Shown: piece by piece, positions 25,080-33,982 of the stretch
Numbering within the stretch: the first letter of the stretch is position 1
How the letters are laid out: every line of letters starts with the position of its first letter
Assembly (NCBI GenBank): GCA_023434665.1
Contig: JAEYSM010000043.1
Coordinates: 62,001-126,000, forward strand
From: Bacteroidota bacterium
GTDB taxonomy: Bacteria > Bacteroidota > Bacteroidia > Bacteroidales > Lentimicrobiaceae
Reading direction: 5' to 3'
DNA length: 64,000 nucleotides
Notes under the pieces: model-generated
What the model was told of the DNA's origin: nothing
What the model saw: the letters and a program-made list of their open reading frames with translations, nothing else
Databases searched by the model: none
Made by a program: the position numbers and the translations under genes

Positions 25080-27089
25080 ATGAGAATTCTTTGGGCAATT
25101 TTCTTAATAACCTTTATTTCTTATTCCGCTGTCGCGCAAGAAAGGGTCACGGGTATTATTGTAAATCCAGCTGTTAAAAATGCCGTAAAAACTACAAAGT
25201 CGGTCCGGCTACAGACTACCGGTTTACAATTACCTTTCTTTGATGATTTCAGTAATGTAAAATCCGTTTTTCCTGACCAAAACCACTGGTCGGATAATTA
25301 TGTTTTCATTAATGAAGAGTACCCTGTAATGCCTCCCACAGTTGGAGTGGCTACTTTTGATGCTATCGACAACCAGGGGCAGTTATATGGTCACGCCAAT
25401 CCATTTGGATTTGGAGCTGATACGCTTACCTCCCATGAAATACGGCTCGACTCAATCACCACAGGCACTCCCCGTAAATTAGTGCCAGCCGATTCCATAT
25501 ATTTTAGTTTCTTCTACCAGCCACAGGGATTTGGGAATGCACCTGCTGCAAGAGATTCATTAGTGCTCGAATTTCTGGCTCCCGATGAAAGTCTTATTAC
25601 CATCAATCCTGCCGACACTGTAATTACAGGAACTGACACTCTATATATACCTGCTGATACTATTATACAGGAGAACTGGGTAAATATGTGGAGTTCAAGA
25701 GGTTATACCTTGCAAACATTCCTTAACGAAGGGAACAGGGAGTTTATGCAAATATTAGTGCCCATAACCGATAGTGCCCGTTTCTTCAAGCCAAATTTCC
25801 GATTCAGATTCAGGGGCTACGCCAGTCTTGCAGATGCAACCCTTCCTGACTGGCAGAGTAATGGCAGTCAGTGGAATATTGATTATATCTACCTCGATAT
25901 TGATAGAACAGTTAATGACACTACCCATGCCGATGTGGCCTTTGCAGACAAGGCACCCAATATGCTTTCACGATATACCTCCATGCCTTACATCCAGTAC
26001 AGGTCGAACTTTGTAAATGAAATGGCTGATAATATTGATATTAAAATCACGAATCTGGATGACGTATCCTACAATGCATCATACAGATATGAAGTGACCG
26101 ATGACCTGAACCGACTGATTAATGTGTATGATGCAGGGAATTATTTTGTAGCACCTTTTTCTACAAGTGGTTATGTTACTGAGCCCTCATTTGCAAGACC
26201 GCCGGTTAATTTCGTTTATCCTATCAATAATCCTGAGCCTGTTACCTTTACAACAACTCATATTCTTAACACAGAAGCCAACCTGGGCAGGAGACAAAAC
26301 GACACCATAAGATTTAAGCAGGTATTCAGCAATTATCTGGCTTATGATGATGGGACTGCAGAAGCAGGATATGGAATTACACCGTCCGGTGCACAAGTGG
26401 CCATCAAGTTCCAGCTCAACAGGTCTGATTCATTATTTGGGGCCAACATCTTCTTCAATCAAACGCTCACTCAAGGAAATGTTCAGAATTTTTATCTGAA
26501 TGTGTGGAATGACTATTTCGGGAAACCAGGTGATCTTATATACTCCAGGTTCGGATATCAACCCGTAATAGAGGACAGCCTGAACAAGTTTTTCTTTTAC
26601 AGGCTCGATAGTGCCATCATGATTGAGCCGGGAAGATTTCCCAACAGAATCTTTTACATTGGCTGGGAGCAGGCAACTGATAACATGCTGAATATCGGAT
26701 TTGACAAGAATAACTCAGCTCAACAATATTTATACTTCCGCACCTTTGGTAACACCTGGAATTCAAGTCAGTATGAAGGTGCTGTGATGATTAGACCGGT
26801 TATTGGTACTGAAACGCCACTTTCTTTAGAAGAGAAAGCAGTAGGAAAGGAGTTTTCTGTTTATCCTAATCCGGCTACAACACCGAATATTAAGGTATCC
26901 TCAACCATCAAGTCTTCGGATTTCCATAATTACTTGTTGACGATTGTCTCTTCTGAAGGAAGGATAGTGATGGAAATGCCATTAACCAACGAACTCAACA
27001 TTGGCAATCTGACCAAAGGATTCTACATGATTATGCTCAGAGATGGAAATCGTACGCTGGCAGTTGAAAAACTTATCGTCAATTTTTAA
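25080..27089 (+). CDS. Secreted protein with T9SS sorting domain, unknown function
   Basis: Signal peptide MRILWAIFLITFISYSAVAQ. The long beta-rich mature region has no catalytic motif I recognise. Its C-terminus carries the T9SS type A pattern (FSVYPNPATTPNIKVSS, then GRIVMEMPLTNELNIGNLTKGFYMIMLRDG ... KLIV). Aromatic and Asp/Asn-rich segments such as DDFSNVKSVFPDQNHWSD resemble surface adhesive or carbohydrate-binding proteins, but this is only an impression. Sits between the PASTA gene and rluD, 2 nt before the latter, so it is in their operon. Confidence 0.82.
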   Translation: MRILWAIFLITFISYSAVAQERVTGIIVNPAVKNAVKTTKSVRLQTTGLQLPFFDDFSNVKSVFPDQNHWSDNYVFINEEYPVMPPTVGVATFDAIDNQGQLYGHANPFGFGADTLTSHEIRLDSITTGTPRKLVPADSIYFSFFYQPQGFGNAPAARDSLVLEFLAPDESLITINPADTVITGTDTLYIPADTIIQENWVNMWSSRGYTLQTFLNEGNREFMQILVPITDSARFFKPNFRFRFRGYASLADATLPDWQSNGSQWNIDYIYLDIDRTVNDTTHADVAFADKAPNMLSRYTSMPYIQYRSNFVNEMADNIDIKITNLDDVSYNASYRYEVTDDLNRLINVYDAGNYFVAPFSTSGYVTEPSFARPPVNFVYPINNPEPVTFTTTHILNTEANLGRRQNDTIRFKQVFSNYLAYDDGTAEAGYGITPSGAQVAIKFQLNRSDSLFGANIFFNQTLTQGNVQNFYLNVWNDYFGKPGDLIYSRFGYQPVIEDSLNKFFFYRLDSAIMIEPGRFPNRIFYIGWEQATDNMLNIGFDKNNSAQQYLYFRTFGNTWNSSQYEGAVMIRPVIGTETPLSLEEKAVGKEFSVYPNPATTPNIKVSSTIKSSDFHNYLLTIVSSEGRIVMEMPLTNELNIGNLTKGFYMIMLRDGNRTLAVEKLIVNF

Positions 27090-27091
27090 GA

Positions 27092-28150
27092 GTGGAAGAT
27101 CTGTATCCTGGCAAAGAAGAGCATGAAGCACCCGAAATGCTCGAAGATGAGAATTCGGAATCTGAACTTTATGAGCATCACCGGATAATTGCCGATAGGG
27201 GACAAGGCTTGTTGCGAATCGACAAATTTTTAATGTCGAGAATAGAGAATGCTTCACGTAATAAAATTCAGCAGGCTGCAAAAGCGGGTAATATTTTGGT
27301 GAATGAGAAGCCTGTCAAATCTAACTACAGGATAAAGCCTTTAGATGTGGTCTCTGTTGTAATGACCCATCCGCCAAGGATAAACGAAATACTCCCTCAG
27401 GAAATACCACTTGATATAAGATTCGAGGACAAACACCTGCTGGTTATTAACAAAGCAGCCGGTATGGTTGTACATCCGGGTCACGGCAATTGGGATGGAA
27501 CCCTTGTGAACGCCTTACTGTGGCATTTTCAGAAGAATGGTGATAATACTACCAATCCTCTGTTGGTTCATCGGATCGACAAAGATACATCGGGAATCCT
27601 GCTGGTAGCCAAAACTGAAGAGGCACAAACCCGGTTGGCAAAGAATTTCTTTGACCATACCATCGACAGAACATATAATGCCATTATCTGGGGCGTTCCA
27701 AAGGAAGACAATGGTACTATTACCGGCCATGTAGGACGAAACCTGTCCAACCGGCTTATAATGTCGGTTTTCCCTGATGGCGATCACGGAAAACATGCGG
27801 TAACCCATTACCGGATTCTTACCAATCTAAGCTACATCAGCCTCATCGAGTGCAAACTTGAAACCGGCAGAACCCACCAGATCAGAGCCCATATGAAGTA
27901 TCTTGGTCATCCACTCTTCAACGATGAACGATATGGTGGTAATAAGATTTTAAGAGGCACTACATCAGGGGCCTATAAGAAGTTTGTTGAAGACTCCTTC
28001 AAGCTATTACCACGACAAGGCCTACACGCAAAATCCCTTGGATTTAAGCATCCTATTACCGGGGAAGCAATGTTTTTCGACTCGGAACTTCCTGCTGATA
28101 TGAATTCATTAATTGAAAAATGGGAAAGTTTTATCAGGAATCGTAAATGA
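27092..28150 (+). CDS. rluD: RluA/RluD-family 23S rRNA pseudouridine synthase
   Basis: Isomerises uridines in rRNA. S4 RNA-binding domain at about 40-105 (LLRIDKFLMSRIENASRNKIQQAAKAGNILVNEKPVKSNYRIKPLDVV) and catalytic domain with HRIDKDTSGILLVAKT (catalytic Asp near 165), followed by LETGRTHQIRAHMKYLGHPLFND. Starts at GTG 27092, two bases after the previous stop. A downstream ATG exists, but the GTG start is supported by the tight coupling. The N-terminal 35 residues are acidic and extra relative to E. coli RluD. Confidence 0.93.
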   Translation: MEDLYPGKEEHEAPEMLEDENSESELYEHHRIIADRGQGLLRIDKFLMSRIENASRNKIQQAAKAGNILVNEKPVKSNYRIKPLDVVSVVMTHPPRINEILPQEIPLDIRFEDKHLLVINKAAGMVVHPGHGNWDGTLVNALLWHFQKNGDNTTNPLLVHRIDKDTSGILLVAKTEEAQTRLAKNFFDHTIDRTYNAIIWGVPKEDNGTITGHVGRNLSNRLIMSVFPDGDHGKHAVTHYRILTNLSYISLIECKLETGRTHQIRAHMKYLGHPLFNDERYGGNKILRGTTSGAYKKFVEDSFKLLPRQGLHAKSLGFKHPITGEAMFFDSELPADMNSLIEKWESFIRNRK

Positions 28151-28187
28151 TTTATCTGCTGAAAATCTCATTTCTCCGTATTAATAA

Positions 28188-28195
28188 TAAATTTG
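28188..28195 (+). promoter_or_regulatory. Promoter -7 box for small membrane protein / TonB receptor unit
   Basis: TAAATTTG fits TAnnTTTG. Predicted transcription start near 28202 puts the ATG at 28216 as the first usable start, excluding the longer frame beginning at 28147. Confidence 0.5.
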
Positions 28196-28215
28196 CAGTC
28201 TGCTATAAAGATTTT

Positions 28216-28749
28216 ATGATGAGAAAGGCTGCCGGCATATTTTTAATACTTACGCTATGCTTCAATAGTGTGGGTTATTATGGCCTGCATCTTATCACTA
28301 AAAACAAAATCAGGCAGGAGATCAAAATGAAAATAAAGCAACAAGTGCCTACTGATGAACTTGTTAAAATAGAATACTCATCTTCAAACCAATCAGAATT
28401 CTATTGGATTCACGACAGAGAATTCAGGTACAAGGGCACTATGTATGATATTGTTTCGAGGGAGAAGGTAAGTGAGAACCTGACGATTCTGCATTGTGTG
28501 ACCGACCATCAGGAAACACAACTGTTTAAAGACCTTGATACTTATGTAAAGAATAATATGGACTCCCAAAAGGGGAGCCGGCAGGCTTCATCATTATACA
28601 GTAACCTGATGTTTAGTCTCTTTCCTCCTTCAAACCAGGTCTGTTTTAATGAAACTGAGATAAAGACGAATAATTGGTATCATTATAATGATCTCTACAG
28701 ATCTCCCCTCATTTCTATCAATTTTCCGCCTCCCAAAACTGCTTCATAA
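28216..28749 (+). CDS. Small membrane-anchored protein with FPPPK tail, unknown function
   Basis: Start at ATG 28216 (MMRKAAGIFLILTLCFNSVGYYGLHLI), downstream of a promoter box. One N-terminal hydrophobic helix, then a soluble domain with the segments DELVKIEYSSSNQSEFYWIHDREFRYKGTMYDIVSREKV and a Pro-rich C-terminal end NFPPPKTAS. Proteins of this general look occur next to TonB receptors in Bacteroidota, possibly in metal or heme uptake loci (from memory, not verified). The TonB receptor gene follows 172 bases downstream. 177 residues. Confidence 0.7.
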   Translation: MMRKAAGIFLILTLCFNSVGYYGLHLITKNKIRQEIKMKIKQQVPTDELVKIEYSSSNQSEFYWIHDREFRYKGTMYDIVSREKVSENLTILHCVTDHQETQLFKDLDTYVKNNMDSQKGSRQASSLYSNLMFSLFPPSNQVCFNETEIKTNNWYHYNDLYRSPLISINFPPPKTAS

Positions 28750-28828
28750 TTTAATATTTCATTATTCGGAGACTTTTAATTCTGTGGCATTAAGCTGGCA
28801 TGGTTTTGGTCTCCTGACTCTTATTACA

Positions 28829-28865
28829 TACAATGAAATGGATATAGAATACTCCTTTCATTGTA
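28829..28865. other. Hairpin between the small protein and the TonB receptor
   Basis: Perfect 10-bp stem TACAATGAAA / TTTCATTGTA (28829-28838 with 28856-28865) with a 17-nt loop that can pair further (GGA/TCC). Not followed by a T-run, so it is more likely a processing or regulatory structure, or a protein site, than a terminator. Confidence 0.5.
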
Positions 28866-28921
28866 GATTTACTTTATAAAACATCTATACGACCAATTAT
28901 CTATACTTTAAGAAAATAACA

Positions 28922-31336
28922 ATGAAATATAAATGGATTTTGTCATTTATACTGGTTTGTTCTGCACTTCCTTTGTTCAGCCAGACAATCACTGTAATTG
29001 ACAATTTAACTGCCCAGCCTATCACCAATGTGGCTATATATTCGGTTGAACCTTCATTAAGCGTTATAACCAATCCACGGGGACAGGCCAACATCACTGT
29101 TTTTAAAGAAGCTGACAGTATATATATACAGCACGTCAGTTATGAAATCAAGGTTTTAAACTTTGAACAATTGAGTAGTGAGTCTATAATCTTACTCACC
29201 CCGGTTAACTTCTCACTCGATGAGGTTGTAATATCTGCAAACCGATGGGAACAACAGAATAAGGATATCCCACACCGGATCCAGAAGATTACCCAGAGGG
29301 ATATACTTTTTCATAACCCACAGACAGCTGCTGATTTGCTGGCAGCCGGAGGCTATGCATACATTCAGAAAAGCCAAATGGCCGGTGGATCTCCCATTTT
29401 GAGGGGATTTTCTACCAATAGGGTGCTGCTGGTAGTTGACGGAGTTAGGATGAACAATGCGATTTTCCGAACCGGAAATTTACAGAATGTAATCTCACTC
29501 GATGCATTATCAATCCAGAGTAATGAAATACTCTTCGGACCCGGGGCTGTTATATATGGTAGTGATGCCATAGGAGGTGTTATGGATTTTCACACACTCG
29601 ACCCATTACTTACTACAAATGGAAAAGCAATTGTGACAGGAAATGCCATAGCCAGATTCAGTTCAGCAGCCATGGAGAAAACCGGCCATGTAAATTTCAA
29701 TATCGGTCTTAAAAAGTGGGCCTTCAGAACGGCCATCACTTATTCTGATTTTGATGATTTAAAAACTGGCAAAAATGGGGATAACTACTTTCTCAGACCA
29801 GAGTATCAGACAACCATAAACGGAAGGGACACTGTGTTAAAAAACAGCGATCCCCAAAAACAGGTGGCATCCGGATATGATCAGTTTAACTTGTTGCAGA
29901 GAATTAAATTCAAGCCCAATGATAAGCTTGAGCTGGATTATGGATTTTACTTTTCTGAGACCACTGATGCACCCCGATACGACAGGCTTTACCTGAAAAA
30001 CGGGGACGGAGATCTGGTTAATGCTGAGTGGTATTATGGTCCTCAGAAGTGGATTATGAACCGTCTTTCTGCTAAAGTGAATGATGAAACTGCTCTCTAT
30101 GACGCTTTCAGAATTGATCTGTCGCACCAGTTTTATCAGGAAAGCCGGCATGATAGAAAGATGAACAACTCCCGACTAAGAAACCAGTATGAGAAAGTCA
30201 ATGCACTGGCAATTAATGCTGATTTCGATAAGGTACTCAATGATAATCTTACCTTATTCTACGGAGTTGAGGGAATTCATAACAAAGTCGGCTCAACTGC
30301 CAACAGAACCAATATCTTTACCGGAGAGGAGTCGCCTACCAATACCCGCTATCCTGATGGATCTACCTGGCAGTCATACTCTTTATACACTAACTTCAAG
30401 ATTGATCTTGCAGAACAGTGGATTATAAATGCAGGTGCCAGGTTCAATTATATTGCGCTGGAAGCAGATTTTGATACTACCATGTTCCCATTCCCATTTA
30501 CCCATGCTTCGCTAAGTAATGGGGCTATGAATGGTAGTCTGGGAATTGTTTGGTCTCCGAAGAAGAATTTGCGTCTGTACACAAATCTTTCAACTGGATT
30601 CAGGTCGCCAAATATTGATGATCTTGGTAAGGTATTTGACTCTGAACCAGGTACGGTTGTAGTTCCGAATGCAAATCTGAAACCTGAGTATGCCTGGAAT
30701 GCAGAGATAGGAACCGCTTATACATATAGTAATAAGCTTAAAGCCGATCTGTCGGTGTATTATACATTACTGGATAATGCTTTAGCGCGAAGGGATTTTA
30801 GTTACAATGGTGTCGATAGTCTGATTTATGATGGAATTCTGAGTAAAGTAGAAGCCATCCAGAACATAACCCAGGCTTATGTCTATGGTGTACAGGCCGG
30901 AGTGGAATTCATTCCATACAAAGGATTCAGGGTTTCGAGTAAACTCAGTTATCAGTACGGAAGAGAGCAGAGTGAAGACAGTTTGATTTACTATCCTTTA
31001 CGTCATTCAGTTCCATTATTTGGCAATACACATATTTATTATGAGCAGCATAAATTATTAATCGACCTTTATGCCGAGTATAATGCCGGTTTGTCATATG
31101 ACGACCTTCCTTTGTCTGAACGGGCTGACAGTGAGCCATATGCGAAAGATGACAATGGTTTGCCTTACGTTCCCGGATGGTATACTTTAAACCTTAAAGC
31201 TTCGTGGTTTGTTAACAAGAACTTTTCTGTCAATGCCGGAGTGGAGAATATTACAAATCAGCTGTACCGGCCTTTTGCTTCAGGTATCAGCGCTCCGGGC
31301 AGGAACTTCATTTTATCTATCAAAGCTTCATTTTAA
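28922..31336 (+). CDS. TonB-dependent outer-membrane receptor
   Basis: Signal peptide MKYKWILSFILVCSALPLFSQ. A carboxypeptidase-regulatory-like beta domain spans about 22-98, the TonB box/plug region about 100-225 (VVISANRWEQQ, then GGSPILRGFSTNRVLLVVDGVRMNNAIFRTGNLQNVISLD and VIYGSDAIGGVM), and the 22-strand barrel the rest, ending in LSIKASF with a terminal Phe. The plug resembles the hemoglobin/heme receptor group. Active uptake of heme, a metal chelate or another large ligand is predicted, but the ligand is not shown. Preceded by the small FPPPK protein, followed by a strong hairpin terminator. Confidence 0.93.
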   Translation: MKYKWILSFILVCSALPLFSQTITVIDNLTAQPITNVAIYSVEPSLSVITNPRGQANITVFKEADSIYIQHVSYEIKVLNFEQLSSESIILLTPVNFSLDEVVISANRWEQQNKDIPHRIQKITQRDILFHNPQTAADLLAAGGYAYIQKSQMAGGSPILRGFSTNRVLLVVDGVRMNNAIFRTGNLQNVISLDALSIQSNEILFGPGAVIYGSDAIGGVMDFHTLDPLLTTNGKAIVTGNAIARFSSAAMEKTGHVNFNIGLKKWAFRTAITYSDFDDLKTGKNGDNYFLRPEYQTTINGRDTVLKNSDPQKQVASGYDQFNLLQRIKFKPNDKLELDYGFYFSETTDAPRYDRLYLKNGDGDLVNAEWYYGPQKWIMNRLSAKVNDETALYDAFRIDLSHQFYQESRHDRKMNNSRLRNQYEKVNALAINADFDKVLNDNLTLFYGVEGIHNKVGSTANRTNIFTGEESPTNTRYPDGSTWQSYSLYTNFKIDLAEQWIINAGARFNYIALEADFDTTMFPFPFTHASLSNGAMNGSLGIVWSPKKNLRLYTNLSTGFRSPNIDDLGKVFDSEPGTVVVPNANLKPEYAWNAEIGTAYTYSNKLKADLSVYYTLLDNALARRDFSYNGVDSLIYDGILSKVEAIQNITQAYVYGVQAGVEFIPYKGFRVSSKLSYQYGREQSEDSLIYYPLRHSVPLFGNTHIYYEQHKLLIDLYAEYNAGLSYDDLPLSERADSEPYAKDDNGLPYVPGWYTLNLKASWFVNKNFSVNAGVENITNQLYRPFASGISAPGRNFILSIKASF

Positions 31337-31393
31337 GAGCTTAACCTCAAGCTTGGCACTATGTCTAACATAATATTAAGCAAATCGATTCAG

Positions 31394-31433
31394 CACTTCT
31401 GCAGGGTGTAATATCTCCCTGCAGAAGTGTTTA
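31394..31433 (+). terminator. Intrinsic terminator after the TonB receptor
   Basis: Perfect 13-bp stem CACTTCTGCAGGG / CCCTGCAGAAGTG (31394-31406 with 31417-31429), then TTTAAATAAAA. Confidence 0.75.
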
Positions 31434-31493
31434 AATAAAAACAATTTGCAACGATTTCACGTTATTTAAGAAACCTTTATTAGAAAATTTTCT

Positions 31494-31501
31494 TATCTTT
31501 G
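31494..31501 (+). promoter_or_regulatory. Promoter -7 box of candidate small RNA / rnk leader
   Basis: TATCTTTG fits TAnnTTTG. Transcription would start near 31508, about 170 nt before the rnk ATG. Confidence 0.5.
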
Positions 31502-31507
31502 GAAAAA

Positions 31508-31654
31508 ATACAGTGCAGTGAATAAAATTATAAATCCACGATATCCCATTTGTGTCTTTCTCCATACTCGCACGGAGCTATGCAGAAAGTTATTCCTATA
31601 GCTATAAGAAACCACCAACATGTTATATAAAGTCGGGGTTTCCCGACTTTTTTG
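31508..31654 (+). ncRNA. Candidate small structured RNA (possible 6S-like) or rnk leader attenuator
   Basis: About 147 nt between a TAnnTTTG promoter and an intrinsic terminator. It contains no convincing ORF and has a hairpin at 31556-31589 (CTTTCT/AGAAAG, then CATA/TATG with single mismatches). Bacteroidota 6S-type RNAs are of similar size and are independently transcribed, but I could not match a consensus. An attenuator controlling the downstream rnk-like gene is the main alternative. Confidence 0.45.
31629..31654 (+). terminator. Intrinsic terminator before the rnk-like gene
   Basis: AAAGTCGGG / CCCGACTTT stem (31629-31637 with 31642-31650), GTTT loop, six-T run. It lies 24 bases before the rnk ATG, so it ends a short upstream transcript or attenuates the gene. 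Confidence 0.82.
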
Positions 31655-31677
31655 TTTTAACAATAAATTGAAAAGCC

Positions 31678-32088
31678 ATGAACGAATTAATCATTAGCTC
31701 ATTAGATGCTGCACGCATCGAAGGATGTATAGAAAAAGCCAGATCCGGAGGACTTAATGCCCCTGTAAATCTAGTGCCTCTTATGAATGAAGTAAAGAGA
31801 GCAAAGAAATTGACACCTCAGAAAATGCCTGCAGATGTAGTCACGATGAACTCAATCGTTCTTTTAAGTAATAAAAAGACCAATAAAACAGCGAAAGTTC
31901 AGATTGTGTATCCTGAACAGGCTGATGTTTCGAAACAGAAGATTTCAATATTTGCACCGGTTGGCACTGCTCTCCTTGGATACAAGAAAGGCGACACTGT
32001 CAAGTGGTCCACACCATCAGGTGATGTTGAATTTGAAATTCTTGATATTGTATACCAACCTGAATCGAGTGGTAACTTTGATGAATAA
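31678..32088 (+). CDS. Rnk/GreA-C-terminal-domain transcription factor
   Basis: 136 residues. The C-terminal FKBP-like GreA/Rnk domain is at about 52-130 (VVTMNSIVLLSNKKTNKTAKVQIVYPEQADVSKQKISIFAPVGTALLGYKKGDTVKWSTPSGDVEFEILDIVYQP). The N-terminal 50 residues form a short helical segment and not the long coiled coil of GreA. This is the Rnk layout, proteins that bind RNA polymerase and in E. coli affect nucleoside diphosphate kinase levels. It sits behind a promoter, structured leader and terminator hairpin that could control it. Confidence 0.87.
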   Translation: MNELIISSLDAARIEGCIEKARSGGLNAPVNLVPLMNEVKRAKKLTPQKMPADVVTMNSIVLLSNKKTNKTAKVQIVYPEQADVSKQKISIFAPVGTALLGYKKGDTVKWSTPSGDVEFEILDIVYQPESSGNFDE

Positions 32089-32180
32089 TCCCCATCCGAT
32101 AGAAAACAGTACCACACTTGGTGCCTGTGCCTGACAATCAAACGAAAAGAATGCTGGCAGGGAGCAAGTTGAACAGGGAA

Positions 32181-32759
32181 TTAATAAATCTTAAGGAATT
32201 CAGCCATCGAATGCAAAGCTCTTGCACGGTGGCTGATTTCGTTTTTCAGTTCAGGAGGCATTTCAGCCATGGTGATATCAAATCCGTCAGGAACAAATAC
32301 CGGATCATAACCAAAACCGAAATGTCCCTTCCTGTCATCAATTATTTTCCCGTTTACAATTCCTTTAAACTGTTGTTCCTTACCGTTGATTATAAGAGAA
32401 ATCACCGTGCGGAATCTGGCTTTCCGGTTATCCACACCTTTAAGGTTTTCAAGCAACTTGGTTACATTTAAAGAAAAATCGTGATTATCACCCGCGTACC
32501 TGGCAGAAAAAACACCCGGTGCACCATCCAGAGCTTCAACCTCCAATCCGGTATCATCTGCAAAACAATCCTGATTGAAGTGATTATAGATGTGCCAGGC
32601 TTTTAATGAAGCATTCCCTTCCAGCGTAGGTTCTGTTTCAGGAATATCCTGTGTAAACCCTTTATCTGCAAGACTAACTATATTATACTTCTCTTTTAAT
32701 ATGTGGGAGGCCTCTTCAATCTTGTGTTTATTATTCGTCGCAAAAATCAGGATTTTCAT
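32181..32759 (-). CDS. rdgB: Non-canonical purine NTP pyrophosphatase (RdgB/HAM1)
   Basis: Cleaves dITP, dXTP and XTP to monophosphates, keeping damaged purines out of DNA. MKILIFATNNKHKIEEA at the N-terminus, FADDTGLEVEALDGAPGVFSARYAG near 66-90 and FGFGYDPVFVPDG near 143 are all family hallmarks. 192 residues is normal. The annotated plus-strand neighbour rnk is convergent. Confidence 0.96.
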   Translation of the reverse strand: MKILIFATNNKHKIEEASHILKEKYNIVSLADKGFTQDIPETEPTLEGNASLKAWHIYNHFNQDCFADDTGLEVEALDGAPGVFSARYAGDNHDFSLNVTKLLENLKGVDNRKARFRTVISLIINGKEQQFKGIVNGKIIDDRKGHFGFGYDPVFVPDGFDITMAEMPPELKNEISHRARALHSMAEFLKIY

Positions 32760-32837
32760 ACACGGAAATTATAATAGATTTATTTAGAATTTTCCAAAAG
32801 TATTATCAGAGTTTGTTTTATTCCGATAAGGTCAGAC

Positions 32838-33311
32838 TTACGCATTATGATAAGGTTCATTCTTCAGAATTGTAAATGCACGGTAAAGCTGTTCAATAAA
32901 AAATAGTCTCACCATCTGATGAGAGAAAGTCATTGATGATAGTGCCATTTTACCATTGGCTTTCTCATAGACTTCCGGTGAAAATCCGTATGCACCACCA
33001 ACTACAAACAACAGATGTTTAACCCCTGCATTCATATTCTTTTGCAGCCAGTCAGAAAAACCTTCCGAAGTATAACTCTTGCCTTTTTCGTCCAGAAGGA
33101 TAACAACATCAGCATCCCCGAAGTATTTTAATATAAGTTTCCCCTCTGCATCCTTGAGTTGAGCAGCATTTAACTTTTTTAAATTCTTTGGAACCTGAAC
33201 CTCAATGAGTTCAAACCTGATATAATGACTTAATCTTTCAGTAAAGATCTCTATACCTTCTTTCAGGTAATTATTCTCGGTTTTCCCTATGGCCAAAAGG
33301 GTTATTTTCAT
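32838..33311 (-). CDS. rlmH: 23S rRNA (pseudouridine1915-N3)-methyltransferase
   Basis: SPOUT-class methyltransferase acting on helix 69 of 23S rRNA in the assembled ribosome. MKITLLAIGKT at the start, VVILLDEKGKSYTSEGFSDWL near 70, the SAM knot FVVGGAYGFSPEV near 102 and LSSMTFSHQMVRLFFIEQLYRAFTILKNEPYH at the end. 157 residues is canonical. A CAAAAATA box (minus TATTTTTG) lies so close to the ATG that the mRNA would be almost leaderless. Confidence 0.97.
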   Translation of the reverse strand: MKITLLAIGKTENNYLKEGIEIFTERLSHYIRFELIEVQVPKNLKKLNAAQLKDAEGKLILKYFGDADVVILLDEKGKSYTSEGFSDWLQKNMNAGVKHLLFVVGGAYGFSPEVYEKANGKMALSSMTFSHQMVRLFFIEQLYRAFTILKNEPYHNA

Positions 33312-33344
33312 TCAGCAAAAATAGCTTTTTCTTCCTTGGATAAC

Positions 33345-33360
33345 TATCTTTGTATATTTG
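33345..33360 (+). promoter_or_regulatory. Two abutting TAnnTTTG boxes upstream of the DUF4783 gene
   Basis: TATCTTTG (33345-33352) and TATATTTG (33353-33360) follow each other directly. Either could serve the DUF4783 gene, giving starts 8 nt apart. Confidence 0.5.
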
Positions 33361-33440
33361 CATGAAGTTTGTAAACTATTTGAACTAATTGGTAGGGTTT
33401 TTGCATACTATTGACCGAATGATTTCAATTGAAATTGATT

Positions 33441-33866
33441 ATGAAAAAGAGTGGTAATTACCGAAGCGGGATTTTTTTAATCTCTTTGGCAGTGTTTTTC
33501 TTGCTGTGCTTGCCAATTGACAAAGCTAATGCTCAGGATCTGAATGTTCAGGTAACACAGGCAATTAAAAACTCAAGTGCCGCTGAATTATCGAAGTATT
33601 TCAACAGTTCAATCGACCTGACAATTCCTGATAGCGAAGGTACTTACAGCAAGGTTCAGGCTGAGCAGATTCTCAACAGCTTTTTTACCAAATATCCACT
33701 TGTTTCATTCTCCATTAACCATAAGGGTAGTTCCAATGATGGTTCCATGTATGCCATAGGGACCTACAAGAGCAAAACCAGATCATTCAGGACATACTAC
33801 CTCACAAAGCCAATTAACGGGCAACAACTCATCCACCAACTTAAGTTTGAAAGCAGAGAAGACTGA
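33441..33866 (+). CDS. DUF4783-family secreted protein (NTF2-like)
   Basis: Start moved to the ATG at 33441 (MKKSGNYRSGIFLISLAVFFLLCLPIDKANAQ), because the longer frame begins with TTG. Signal peptide to about residue 32. The remaining roughly 110 residues (VTQAIKNSSAAELSKYFNSSIDLTIPDSEGTYSKVQAEQILNSFF, KGSSNDGSMYAIGTYKSKTRSFRTYYL) match DUF4783, a small NTF2-like periplasmic family of Bacteroidota. Function unknown. Its usual neighbour nadC follows here too. Confidence 0.85.
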   Translation: MKKSGNYRSGIFLISLAVFFLLCLPIDKANAQDLNVQVTQAIKNSSAAELSKYFNSSIDLTIPDSEGTYSKVQAEQILNSFFTKYPLVSFSINHKGSSNDGSMYAIGTYKSKTRSFRTYYLTKPINGQQLIHQLKFESRED

Positions 33867-33982
33867 TCTGTAAAAGCTAAATGGAAAGAACAAGACCGGT
33901 ACAAGGCTATGATTGAACCGGAGAGTGACAAACAGTAAATAACCTGAACACAAGGTAACTTGAACGCAAAAGCACTTACTTT

